NCBI GenBank assembly: GCA_900555015.1
Contig: USJL01000005.1
Span: 32,346-96,345 of the forward strand
Length of the DNA: 64,000 bases
Source: an uncultured Oscillospiraceae bacterium
Lineage (GTDB): Bacteria; Bacillota; Clostridia; Oscillospirales; Acutalibacteraceae
Direction: 5' to 3'
Shown: positions 16,456 through 24,658 of the stretch, in pieces
Layout: each line of letters begins with the position of its first letter
How positions within the stretch are numbered: position 1 is the stretch's first letter
Notes under the pieces: model-generated
Told to the model about the DNA's origin: nothing
The model's input: only the letters and a program-made list of their open reading frames with translations
Database searches by the model: none
Program-made: the position numbers and the translations under genes

Positions 16456-18011
16456 GTAATTCCAAACCAAAAGTTGATGTGAAAGTTATTAAGATGACCG
16501 ACCCGGCATCAACAAATATTATGAATATTGCCAAAGCTGATATGCCACTTGCGGTTAATGATGATACTGCGAATAATGTTGAATGGATAACTCCGCCACT
16601 CGCTATGAATGGATTAAGGGCGCTTGCTGATGAAAGTACAATTGTGCCGCAATGTCGAACGGCATACAAAACTAATATTGCCGGCTTTGGTATCAGTGTT
16701 CAATATAAGGAAGACTATGAAAAAGAAACTGAAGCAATGGGAAAGGAATTTGAGTATGCTAAGGAAATTCTTGAATGTCTTAATATGGACAAGGATATTA
16801 AAGAAGTTTTTGAGGACCTTATTGAACTAAGAGAGACGTTTGGTATTGCGTATCTTGAAGTTATACGTGATGTGAGTGGTAATGTGGTTCAGGTTGAACT
16901 GATTAAGGATGTCGAAACCATAAATAAAACTATTGAACAATCTGAAGCTCAGAATGTACCATTCTTTTATAATGGTAAAAAGAAAATCAGAAAGAAAAGG
17001 TTTTGCAAGTATCGTCAGGAAAAGAATGGTAAAACCGTTTTCTTCAAGGAAATCGGCGACCCAAGAATGATGGATTCTAAGACTGGTGAATATGTCACTC
17101 AAGGAACAGAATGCAAACTCGCGGCTAATGAAATTCTTGAATTTGTAATCGGAACGAGGGATTATGGAATGCCTCGCTGGTTCGGTCAGATATTGAATTT
17201 GGATGGCAGCAGGAAAGCAGAAGAACTCAACTACCGATACTTTATCAATGGCAGACACACTCCCCTTGCTATTGTTCTCAGCGGAGGCACATTGACGGAT
17301 GGCAGTTATAGCAAATTGCAGGAATATGTTAATTCTATACAAGGTGAAAATGGTCAGCATGCTTTCTTATTGTTGGAGGTTGAGGATGATTCTAATAATG
17401 CTTTTGAAAATAATCAAAAACCTACTGTTGAATTAAAAGACCTTGCCTCTATTCTTCAGAATGACGAGTTGTTTCAAAACTATATTGATAATGGACGCAG
17501 AAAAGTACAGTCTTCTTTCCGTTTACCTGATTTGTATGTTGGCTATACACAGGACTTTAACAGAGCAACAGCGCAGGCAGCCATTGAAATTACTGAACAG
17601 CAGGTATTTATACCAGAGAGAAAATCTCTCGCTTGGCAAATTAACAATAAATTACTTGCTGATTATAATTTCAAATATGTTGAGGTTGTATTTAACGATC
17701 CTGATTTAAGCAATATTGAAGACCTTTCCAAAATTCTTGCTGTATGCAGTGCCGCAGGAGGTCTTACACCTAACAAATCAAAAGAGATACTTTACAAACA
17801 ACTCGGCGAAGCGGCAGAGGATTATGAGGGTGAATGGGGTAACATTCCTCTTGCTTATGCAAAAACACAAAACAACTCAAATAATACACAATCTGTATCA
17901 ACACAGCTTGATACAACGATTGAAAAAGCAGCGGTTGCAGGTGATGATGAAATAGTAAGCGTATTGAAAGAGGTAAGAAAAGCACTTAACGCAATGTCAG
18001 GGGTGGCGTGA
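16452..18011 (+). CDS. Portal protein (PBSX XkdE-like)
   Basis: 519 residues directly after the large terminase, with a four-base overlap. The sequence has the familiar portal layout: an N-terminal region with ITPPLAMNGLRALADEST, a central part GTRDYGMPRWFGQILNLDGSR with NYRYFINGRHTPLAIVLSGG, and a helical C-terminal stretch before an acidic tail. The dodecameric portal forms the DNA entry vertex and connects to the head completion proteins encoded further on. Confidence 0.88.
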   Translation: MSNSKPKVDVKVIKMTDPASTNIMNIAKADMPLAVNDDTANNVEWITPPLAMNGLRALADESTIVPQCRTAYKTNIAGFGISVQYKEDYEKETEAMGKEFEYAKEILECLNMDKDIKEVFEDLIELRETFGIAYLEVIRDVSGNVVQVELIKDVETINKTIEQSEAQNVPFFYNGKKKIRKKRFCKYRQEKNGKTVFFKEIGDPRMMDSKTGEYVTQGTECKLAANEILEFVIGTRDYGMPRWFGQILNLDGSRKAEELNYRYFINGRHTPLAIVLSGGTLTDGSYSKLQEYVNSIQGENGQHAFLLLEVEDDSNNAFENNQKPTVELKDLASILQNDELFQNYIDNGRRKVQSSFRLPDLYVGYTQDFNRATAQAAIEITEQQVFIPERKSLAWQINNKLLADYNFKYVEVVFNDPDLSNIEDLSKILAVCSAAGGLTPNKSKEILYKQLGEAAEDYEGEWGNIPLAYAKTQNNSNNTQSVSTQLDTTIEKAAVAGDDEIVSVLKEVRKALNAMSGVA

Positions 18012-19654
18012 TGTATTGTTCAGAATGTGATGCCTTGATTAAGGCCATAGATGATTACATAAAAAAGGTCAATGATAAACTAAAAAAGAAGCTCAAACAA
18101 CAGGGTTATAAAAACGTTGATGAAACAATTGATTTATCCACAGTTTTTGAGGATGAATTATCTCGAACACTTAAACAGCAGGCAACCGACCTTGCTGATG
18201 CAATGGTCGAATGTGAGTCTATTGATGACTTTTTCAAGAATGAATGGCCTAAGATAAAAGCTGGTGATGTTACTGGCAAAACTATTAGTGCATCATTTGT
18301 TACGAAACTATCTGAATTTATTCCGAAGTTAACAAAAATATATTACAAGGCTGTTGATCCTGATGTGGAAATACCTTCATTAACGGAGCGTACAACAAGT
18401 TGGATAGATTCTTGGGGTTCACAACTCGGTGAAATGATGCAACTTGATTCTGCTGAAGAATTAGAAAACATTATTATTGATGGAATAGACAATAATAAGG
18501 GTATTGCTCAGGTCATACAGAATATTCGTGATAGCGGAACAAGGGAAGAATATTATCAAGCACGCAGAACGGCTGTTACAGAGGTTTTACGAGCTCACAG
18601 TGTGGCTCAACAAGAGGCTTACGACCTTAATCCTGTTATCGAGGAAAAGGAATGGAAACATTGCAGTAGTAATAATCCACGTCAAAATCATTTGGACATG
18701 CACGGTCAGCGTGTTCAAAAGAACAAGCCTTATACCCTTATAGGAGCTGATGGTAAAACTTATCATCCTATGTATCCGCGTGACCCTATTCTTCCTGCAG
18801 GTGAAAGTATCAATTGTGGATGTCTTTCATCGGGTGTTGCAAACAAAGACATTTTAGGTTTCTCAGTTGAGGAGCGTAAAAAAATGCAGGCAGAGGCACG
18901 TGCTGAAATTGATAAGAATTGGAAGGCTGAACTTAACTCCCAAAATAAGACTAAGGCAAATATCAATGAAGAATCAATCCGAATTGATTGGGTCAATCAG
19001 AAATCCAAAGCAGGTCAAATTAAGTATTATGGCTCAAAAAGCCGATGGGCACTTGTTGAAAGTGGTGTTGTTACTAAGGATAGTCAAATGTTTAAGACAA
19101 TTACTACTCCTAAGGGCAAAGTAACAGTTAAGAAAACCTTGAAAGAACTTAACAATAGTGGTATAATTACAGCAAGCAGACATATGACAAAACCTACACC
19201 ACCTAAACAGCCGAAACTAATTGACCCATATGCACATTCTTCTTTAGGTGATTTTGCACAAAAATCGAAATTATATCCTAATGGAAGAATTGTAAATGGC
19301 GGACACGGAGAGGAAAACATAAAACTATTACAGAAAAAAGGAATTCAGTATTCTATTGAACAAACTTATAGTAATGGTGTAAGGATTGGCGGAGTTGAAA
19401 ACCATAAAAGCAAGTCAAAAATACTTGGTACAAATGGTCAAGCTTGGTTTCCTAAGGAATGGACTGCTGACGATATTATGGTTGCTGGTACATATGTAGC
19501 AAATAAAAGTACGGACAAAGGCAATGTTCGGTTTGCAACATATCGAGGTGTAAGAATAGGCGTATATATTGATATGAGTACAAATTGTATTGATACCATA
19601 TTTCCTGATAATTCAAAACAGCCTTGGAAAGGTAAATGGGAGGTGCCAAATTGA
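18011..19654 (+). CDS. Mu-F-type minor head protein fused to an EndoU RNase toxin domain
   Basis: 547 residues. Residues about 1-290 are a head morphogenesis protein: a helical N-terminus, then TRRTAVTEVLRAHS-like helices and HCSSNNPRQNHLDMHGQRV with PAGESINCGC, typical of the Mu gpF/SPP1 gp7 family. After a linker (KPTPPKQPK) residues about 415-545 match the bacterial EndoU nuclease domain: NGGHGEENIKLLQKKGI, then GVRIGGVENHKSKSKI, FPKEWTADDI and YRGVRIGVYI. Candidate catalytic residues are His 432 and His 465 with a nearby Lys. EndoU domains cleave RNA and usually cap polymorphic toxins. The start is ATG 18011 (GGGGTGG upstream), overlapping the portal stop. Confidence 0.85.
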   Translation: MYCSECDALIKAIDDYIKKVNDKLKKKLKQQGYKNVDETIDLSTVFEDELSRTLKQQATDLADAMVECESIDDFFKNEWPKIKAGDVTGKTISASFVTKLSEFIPKLTKIYYKAVDPDVEIPSLTERTTSWIDSWGSQLGEMMQLDSAEELENIIIDGIDNNKGIAQVIQNIRDSGTREEYYQARRTAVTEVLRAHSVAQQEAYDLNPVIEEKEWKHCSSNNPRQNHLDMHGQRVQKNKPYTLIGADGKTYHPMYPRDPILPAGESINCGCLSSGVANKDILGFSVEERKKMQAEARAEIDKNWKAELNSQNKTKANINEESIRIDWVNQKSKAGQIKYYGSKSRWALVESGVVTKDSQMFKTITTPKGKVTVKKTLKELNNSGIITASRHMTKPTPPKQPKLIDPYAHSSLGDFAQKSKLYPNGRIVNGGHGEENIKLLQKKGIQYSIEQTYSNGVRIGGVENHKSKSKILGTNGQAWFPKEWTADDIMVAGTYVANKSTDKGNVRFATYRGVRIGVYIDMSTNCIDTIFPDNSKQPWKGKWEVPN

Positions 19655-19908
19655 TTAATCCTGATGAAATAAATAAAATCATAGAAGAGAGAAAACAGAT
19701 TCCAGATTATGATGATATGAGTACAATGTATAAATGGGATGAACTTGTGGCAGCTCTCGGAGATGACGAGGATGATGTTTTTGATTATTTGTCTTCTATT
19801 GAAGATGAGGTGTTCTTTTGGATTGAAGAAGTCTATGAAGAAATTATTGAAAAATTCCCAAGTGAAAGAATAGAAGAACTTTTTGCAAAGCATCACAAAA
19901 GTAATTAA
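19651..19908 (+). CDS. Small acidic protein, likely immunity to the EndoU domain
   Basis: GGGAGGTG at 19638-19645 points to TTG 19651, giving 85 residues; the TTG overlaps the toxin stop (TTGA), so translation is coupled. The protein is strongly acidic (DDEDDVFDY, EDEVFFWIEEVYEEIIE) and helical, as expected for an inhibitor of a basic nuclease domain. No immunity family is recognised by sequence; the role is inferred from position, size and charge. It is followed by two terminators in the middle of the head operon, which suggests it is a cargo insertion along with the EndoU domain. Confidence 0.65.
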   Translation: MINPDEINKIIEERKQIPDYDDMSTMYKWDELVAALGDDEDDVFDYLSSIEDEVFFWIEEVYEEIIEKFPSERIEELFAKHHKSN

Positions 19909-19920
19909 ATATAGTTAATT

Positions 19921-19961
19921 AAAGCCAATGTGTAGGTAAAACTGCATATTGGCTTTTTTTA
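19921..19961 (+). terminator. Intrinsic terminator after the immunity gene
   Basis: AAGCCAAT pairs with ATTGGCTT across an 18-base loop, followed by seven T. It ends the toxin-immunity segment inside the head operon. Confidence 0.75.
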
Positions 19962-19983
19962 TTGCAATCTTTTGATTGCGCCG

Positions 19984-20010
19984 AGCGGCTGAGTAATCGG
20001 TCGCTTTTTT
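19984..20010 (+). terminator. Second hairpin with T tract
   Basis: AGCGGC (19984-19989) pairs with GTCGCT (20000-20005, one G-U) followed by six T. It comes 23 bases after the first terminator and just upstream of the protease/scaffold gene's ribosome site. Confidence 0.55.
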
Positions 20011-20035
20011 ATTTCAGCGAAGGGAGGTGAAAACA

Positions 20036-21241
20036 ATGAATATTCAAAAGGCATTTGCTATTACTGATGCAAAAATCAGTTTTGTATCTTTGGTTGATAA
20101 GGCTGCAAACAAAAAGCAGTTTCTTATAACAAAGGCAAAAGACGGTCAGGCTGACTTTTCAACTTATGGAAAGATTGTTAAGACCGACAAAGAATCTCAT
20201 TATGTTACAGGAATTGTATATGAGCCCATGGCAGAAGATGCACACGGCAATTATATGACAGCTGACGAAATCCAAAAGGCTGCCTACTGGTATGCTAAAA
20301 ACGGCAACAAAGTTGATTTGCAGCACACATTTGAAAAATGTGAGGGTGCGGCTGTTGTTGAAAGCTGGATTGAAAAATCTGATTGTAAAATCGGTGATAA
20401 TGAGATCAAGAAAGGTACTTGGTTAATGACTATGGAAATCACAGACACAGAAGTTTGGGAATCTATTGAAAAAGGCGAAATCACAGGCTTTTCAATGGGC
20501 GGTGTCGGTAAATATTCCGACACAGATGATGATATTGTTGAAAAACAAACCTTATTACAGAAAATAGCCAAGTTTCTCGGACTTGATACAGTTTCAAAAG
20601 GCATAGTTTCAGAGAATTTTGAAAAACGCTCTAAACGACATTTGTTTGATACTGCATTTTGCACGCTTCAGGATGTTTTATGCCCCTATTATGGCGGATA
20701 TGAAACTGATGAAAGCAAAATCAGAGAGGCACTTCAGGATTTCAATGATATTGTTACCAAATTGCTTACAGAGCAAAGCATTATTAAGGCTCTTGAGCCT
20801 GTCGAAAAGGCAGGCAAAAAAATCAGTTCTTCTAACAGAGAAAAACTCAAAAACGCTTATGAATCACTCGGTAAACTGCTTAAAGATACCGAAGAAACGG
20901 AGGAAACAGATATGGACGCAAAAGACATTCAGAAAATGATTGATGATTCAATCGCAAAGGCTTTAACACCTCAGGCTACACAGTTAGCTGCAGCGCCGGC
21001 AACAGAGTCGATAACAACTGATACAATCACTAAAATGGTTGAGGAGGCTGTTAAAAAGGCAATGGAGCCTGAAAACAAGCCAACAGAGGTAACTGCTGAA
21101 AACCTTGAACAGGCAGTTACAGACGCTGTTGCAAAGGCAATGGCACCTATTCTCGCACAGAGAGGCATTTCACAGAACTTAAACGGCGAACCTATATCCA
21201 AGGCACAGGGTGAGCCACACTATATGGCTGGTATGTTTTAA
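20036..21241 (+). CDS. XkdF-like prohead protease/scaffold
   Basis: AGGGAGGTG at 20020-20028 decides for ATG 20036 over GTG 20027. The 401-residue protein starts with an XkdF-type domain (about residues 1-170: FVSLVDKAANKKQF, HYVTGIVYEPMAEDAHGN, VDLQHTF and FSMGGVGKYS), thought to be a serine-protease-like fold, and continues with a helical, lysine- and glutamate-rich scaffold-like region rich in alanine. Place between the head protein and major capsid gene fits a maturation protease with fused scaffold. Confidence 0.8.
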   Translation: MNIQKAFAITDAKISFVSLVDKAANKKQFLITKAKDGQADFSTYGKIVKTDKESHYVTGIVYEPMAEDAHGNYMTADEIQKAAYWYAKNGNKVDLQHTFEKCEGAAVVESWIEKSDCKIGDNEIKKGTWLMTMEITDTEVWESIEKGEITGFSMGGVGKYSDTDDDIVEKQTLLQKIAKFLGLDTVSKGIVSENFEKRSKRHLFDTAFCTLQDVLCPYYGGYETDESKIREALQDFNDIVTKLLTEQSIIKALEPVEKAGKKISSSNREKLKNAYESLGKLLKDTEETEETDMDAKDIQKMIDDSIAKALTPQATQLAAAPATESITTDTITKMVEEAVKKAMEPENKPTEVTAENLEQAVTDAVAKAMAPILAQRGISQNLNGEPISKAQGEPHYMAGMF

Positions 21242-21275
21242 TATCGGCTAATTTTTATTTTAGGAGGAATTTATA

Positions 21276-22211
21276 ATGTCTTTTAACAATAGACAAATCA
21301 TAAATGCTGCCGGCACTGCAATTACAACCGGCACGCTCACATCAGGTCTTCTTAATTCAGAACAGGCAAATAAATTTATTCAGCAGATGTTTGAATCAAC
21401 AACACTCGGTAACGAAGTACGCCACGTTATGAAAAGAGCAAAGACTGGTGAAATTGATAAAATCGGTATTGCAAGCCGTATTATCCGTAAGAAAACAGAA
21501 GATAATGATGACGGCTATCGTGCAAAAGTAAAAACGGATAAGATTAACTACAGCACTACCGCTATTCGTCTTCCGTATGAACTTACTGAGGAAACATTAA
21601 GAGAGAATATCGAGGGTAAGTCATTCGAGGCAATCGTTACAAATCTTATGACAACTCAGTTTGGTCTCGATATGCTTGACCTTTCACTCAACGGCGATAC
21701 CGCTGTTGATACATCAGATGCAGACCACGATTTCCTTTATATCAATGACGGTTGGATTAAACAGCTCAAGAATGGCAGCCACATTGAGGATCGTTCTGCA
21801 AAATTCAGCGGTGCAATGAGTATTGATGTTTATTATGACGCTCTTAAGCAGATGGAGAATAAATACAATAACGGTAAACTTAAATGGCTTATGTCTCCAC
21901 ACAGAAAGCAGGAATGGGACAGATACCTTCTTAATCAGATTATTGAAAAGGGCGGTGCTGTTCCTGACAGTATGTATAAGAGTCCTGCTTCAATTCCCGT
22001 TCTTGAGTGTCCTTCTCTTTCAGACGATAACATTATTCTTACCGACCCCAAAAATCTTATTGTTGTTAATACATACGATATGATTCTTCGTAAAACAACA
22101 GAGGGTAAGGAAGCTGTAATGAAAGACAAGCGCTTTTATGCTATGCATATGGACTTCGACCCTGTTATCGAGGAACTTGATGCAGCAGTTCTTATTACCG
22201 GCTTGAAGTAA
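21276..22211 (+). CDS. Major capsid protein (XkdG-like, HK97 fold)
   Basis: 311 residues after a strong AGGAGG. The sequence shows the XkdG-type pattern: short N-terminal arm, EVRHVMKRAKTGEIDKIGIASRI, then LPYELTEETLRENIEGKSFEAIV (spine helix) and the C-terminal DPKNLIVVNTYDMILRKTTEGKEAV with KDKRFYAMHMDFDPVIEELDAAVLITGLK. It forms the icosahedral shell. Codon usage is more regular than in neighbours, as is usual for a highly expressed gene. Confidence 0.9.
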   Translation: MSFNNRQIINAAGTAITTGTLTSGLLNSEQANKFIQQMFESTTLGNEVRHVMKRAKTGEIDKIGIASRIIRKKTEDNDDGYRAKVKTDKINYSTTAIRLPYELTEETLRENIEGKSFEAIVTNLMTTQFGLDMLDLSLNGDTAVDTSDADHDFLYINDGWIKQLKNGSHIEDRSAKFSGAMSIDVYYDALKQMENKYNNGKLKWLMSPHRKQEWDRYLLNQIIEKGGAVPDSMYKSPASIPVLECPSLSDDNIILTDPKNLIVVNTYDMILRKTTEGKEAVMKDKRFYAMHMDFDPVIEELDAAVLITGLK

Positions 22212-22225
22212 TCGGAGGTACAATA

Positions 22226-22570
22226 ATGTTTAAATTAAAACTTGTTAAAGGGCTTTCTTATAGCGGAATTGTATCGGCTACTGCTAAGGACCCATTTGTA
22301 ACTGTTGACAGCGAGGAAACTGCCCTCGCTGCTGTTGAAACAGGCTATTTTGAGATTGTTGAGCGTTCAGAAAATATTCCTGATGGAAAGAATGGCGAAA
22401 GCAATAGCGGCGAAAATAAGGATTGGAAAAAGCTGAACAAGGACGAACTTATCGCCTTTGCCAACGAGCATAACATTGATGTTTCTTCTTGCAAAAATCA
22501 GGATGAACGCATTGCTATTATTGAGACTGCTTTGGCTAATGAAGAAATCGACAATCTTTTCAATTCTTAA
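22226..22570 (+). CDS. Capsid-adjacent protein with HeH/SAP-like end
   Basis: 114 residues just after the capsid gene, with CGGAGG upstream. The N-terminal half is a beta-rich unit (FKLKLVKGLSYSG...VTVDSEETALAAVETGYFEIV), then a short glycine/asparagine linker and the helical end KLNKDELIAFANEHNIDVSS, similar to HeH/SAP helix-extended-loop-helix modules that occur at this position in other phages. Possibly a head decoration or completion protein. Confidence 0.6.
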   Translation: MFKLKLVKGLSYSGIVSATAKDPFVTVDSEETALAAVETGYFEIVERSENIPDGKNGESNSGENKDWKKLNKDELIAFANEHNIDVSSCKNQDERIAIIETALANEEIDNLFNS

Positions 22571-22581
22571 GAGGTCCGAAT

Positions 22582-22980
22582 ATGCCTGACAATAAAAAAC
22601 TTAACAGACCTTGGGTAACACCAGAGGAAGTAAGAGAATATAGCGAATTTGAGTCTGTCCAGAAAAGAACAGATAAAAAGCTCGCTATTGATATATCACG
22701 TGCAGAACAATATGTGATTGATTACACTCATACAAAGTTTGAAAATTGTTCGGAGCTGCCGGAGGCTGTGAAAAATGCAGTAATTATTTTGGCTGAATTG
22801 TATGCGCATAATGCGGTTGAACGTACAAAACAGATGAAAAGTGAAACGTTTGACGATTATTCGTATACAACGGAAAACACAATTCTTAATATAAGTGATC
22901 TTGATTTACCATCACTTCTTGATGAATGGGTTAATCCAAATCCAAATGGCAGAGTTACTATGAGAATGAGAAAACTTTAA
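22582..22980 (+). CDS. Head-tail connector (YqbG-like, DUF3199)
   Basis: 132 residues, close to YqbG of the skin element. RPWVTPEEVREYSEF followed by a helical bundle core (DISRAEQYVIDYTH...KNAVIILAELYAHN) is the connector family pattern. It docks under the portal to extend the DNA channel. Order capsid-YqbG-YqbH-XkdI-XkdJ is the PBSX/skin order. Confidence 0.8.
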   Translation: MPDNKKLNRPWVTPEEVREYSEFESVQKRTDKKLAIDISRAEQYVIDYTHTKFENCSELPEAVKNAVIILAELYAHNAVERTKQMKSETFDDYSYTTENTILNISDLDLPSLLDEWVNPNPNGRVTMRMRKL

Positions 22981-22992
22981 GGGGTGTTTATT

Positions 22993-23358
22993 ATGTTTGA
23001 AAACTTTTTTAACCATAAATGCAATATTTATCATATTGCTATGGCAAAAGAGCAAATCGGATATGGTTTCAGCGAAAGTGATACTAAATTTAAGTATCCT
23101 GATACTCCTGACATCAAAAATCAACGCTGCCATTTTCATAATAAATCCAACTCTGTTTCTCTTACTCAAAAAGAACCTGACAACGATTTAATGATAACAA
23201 GAAAACTGTCCCTTCCGATTGATACCGATATTCGTACAAATGATAAGGTTATTGATTGTGATACAGGTCTTGAATATACAGCAACATTGCCTAACAATAT
23301 CAAGGGACATCATAAGACAGTTATTTTAACAAGGACAACAAATCAGGTGGTACTTTAA
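22993..23358 (+). CDS. Head completion protein (YqbH-like, DUF3599)
   Basis: Start ATG 22993 preferred over GTG 22984, which lies in the GGGGTG ribosome site. The 121-residue protein has the beta-rich stopper layout (CNIYHIAMAKEQIGYG, then LPIDTDIRTNDKVIDCDTG). In PBSX-like phages this gene follows YqbG and seals the connector. It ends one base into the next gene's ATG. Confidence 0.75.
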   Translation: MFENFFNHKCNIYHIAMAKEQIGYGFSESDTKFKYPDTPDIKNQRCHFHNKSNSVSLTQKEPDNDLMITRKLSLPIDTDIRTNDKVIDCDTGLEYTATLPNNIKGHHKTVILTRTTNQVVL

Positions 23359-23888
23359 TGGCTGACTTAGTAATTGACTTTGGAGAATGGCAAGAGTTTG
23401 TAGAAAGGTTATCATCTGCTAACACCTCATTCAAAAAGGATTTAGAACAGTTTATCGAGGCATTAGGTATAGAGTTTTTAGATATTATTCAGGATGAAAT
23501 AATCAACAACGAAAACTTTGACACAGGTGCCTTGATTAACAGTTATACCAAAAGCGAAAAAGGTAATATATGGGTGCTTGGAAACAGCAGTTACAGTATT
23601 ACTCTTGAAATTGGCTCTGAACTTGATTATGCAGGCTTTGTCAATGACGGACATTGGACTAACAAAAAAGGTGAACTCGGACGTTGGATTCCTGGTACTT
23701 GGAATGGGGATAGATTTGAATATACTCCAAATGCCAAAACAGGAATGTATCTAAAACAACAATGGGTCGAAGGATCACATTATTTTGATACTGCATTAAA
23801 GATAATGGAGAAACTCATACCTAAGTATGTTGAAAAATGGTTGGATAATTGGATTCAAGCCTATCTGGCTAAGTTTTTAGGAGGATAA
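23358..23888 (+). CDS. XkdI-like HK97-gp10-type tail completion protein
   Basis: 176 residues starting directly on the previous stop. The helical head (FGEWQEFVERLSSANTSFKKDLEQFIEALGIEFLDIIQDEI), the DTGALINSY block and the NDGHWT element are typical of gp10/XkdI-like proteins that join neck and tail. Confidence 0.8.
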   Translation: MADLVIDFGEWQEFVERLSSANTSFKKDLEQFIEALGIEFLDIIQDEIINNENFDTGALINSYTKSEKGNIWVLGNSSYSITLEIGSELDYAGFVNDGHWTNKKGELGRWIPGTWNGDRFEYTPNAKTGMYLKQQWVEGSHYFDTALKIMEKLIPKYVEKWLDNWIQAYLAKFLGG

Positions 23889-23892
23889 CAAA

Positions 23893-24435
23893 ATGGTTAA
23901 GGATAAATATTTAACATCTATTGCAAAGTTTTTGCATAAGTCAGGCTCAAAAGTTGTTTCATTAAATCCCATATTTCATCAGATGCCAGAACAATTGAAA
24001 TTGCCTGCTATTTACTTTCCAAATCCTCTTGTAAACAGTTTTAACGATACATTATCGTCATTCCTGCTTGTATATTCTTGGTATGTAAAAATAATGGCTA
24101 ACTCGACTGAGGAGGCTTACGAAGTTGCTGCACAGATTCAAATGGATTTGTGCAGCAATCGTTTTTGTGTGCCTGTTTTGAATGAGGATGGAACAACAGA
24201 TGGTAATAAACGTATTCGTATAAAACCGCCTGAGATTAAGCAGTTGGATGGCAATGTTTATCAAATTGCTTTAACGTGGGAAGAAAGAAACCATTATTCA
24301 GACATTGGTACTGAGCTTACGTGTGTATCTGATGTTAAAGTTGAACTTTCTGCAAATGGCAGAATAACGCAATATCTTGTTGATGATAATGGCGTTTTGT
24401 TGTCCGATGATTCTGACAATATTTTAATAGTTTAG
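23893..24435 (+). CDS. XkdJ-like tail terminator
   Basis: 180 residues, in the XkdJ place just before the sheath block. LPAIYFPNPLVNSFNDTL and YSWYVKIMANSTEEAYEVAAQIQMDL resemble the alpha/beta tail terminator fold that caps the tail tube. The last about 25 residues (DDNGVLLSDDSDNILIV) are a repeated acidic strand motif also seen at the end of the baseplate gene at 34366. Confidence 0.7.
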   Translation: MVKDKYLTSIAKFLHKSGSKVVSLNPIFHQMPEQLKLPAIYFPNPLVNSFNDTLSSFLLVYSWYVKIMANSTEEAYEVAAQIQMDLCSNRFCVPVLNEDGTTDGNKRIRIKPPEIKQLDGNVYQIALTWEERNHYSDIGTELTCVSDVKVELSANGRITQYLVDDNGVLLSDDSDNILIV

Positions 24436-24448
24436 GAGGCTATTTATT

Positions 24449-24658
24449 ATGGCTAAGACTAAAACAGAAACAAGCAATGAAGAAAGCAAGTTTTCTCTTG
24501 AAGTATTGAGAGCAAATTGCATGAAACTTTTCAAGGTTTCTTCTTCAACTTTTGACGGTGCTACCAATGGCTTGGTTGGTGATTTCACCGTTAATGAAAT
24601 CAGAGAAAAAATAAAGGGCTGGCTTGAACAGCCAATTAAAAAAGGAGGCAAAGAATAA
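24449..24658 (+). CDS. YqzN/YkzM-like small tail protein
   Basis: 69 residues between the tail terminator and sheath genes, the same place as yqzN in skin and ykzM in PBSX. The conserved part is LFKVSSSTFDGATNGL followed by a short helix, VNEIREKIKGWLE. Its stop shares a base with the sheath start. Function unknown. Confidence 0.65.
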   Translation: MAKTKTETSNEESKFSLEVLRANCMKLFKVSSSTFDGATNGLVGDFTVNEIREKIKGWLEQPIKKGGKE

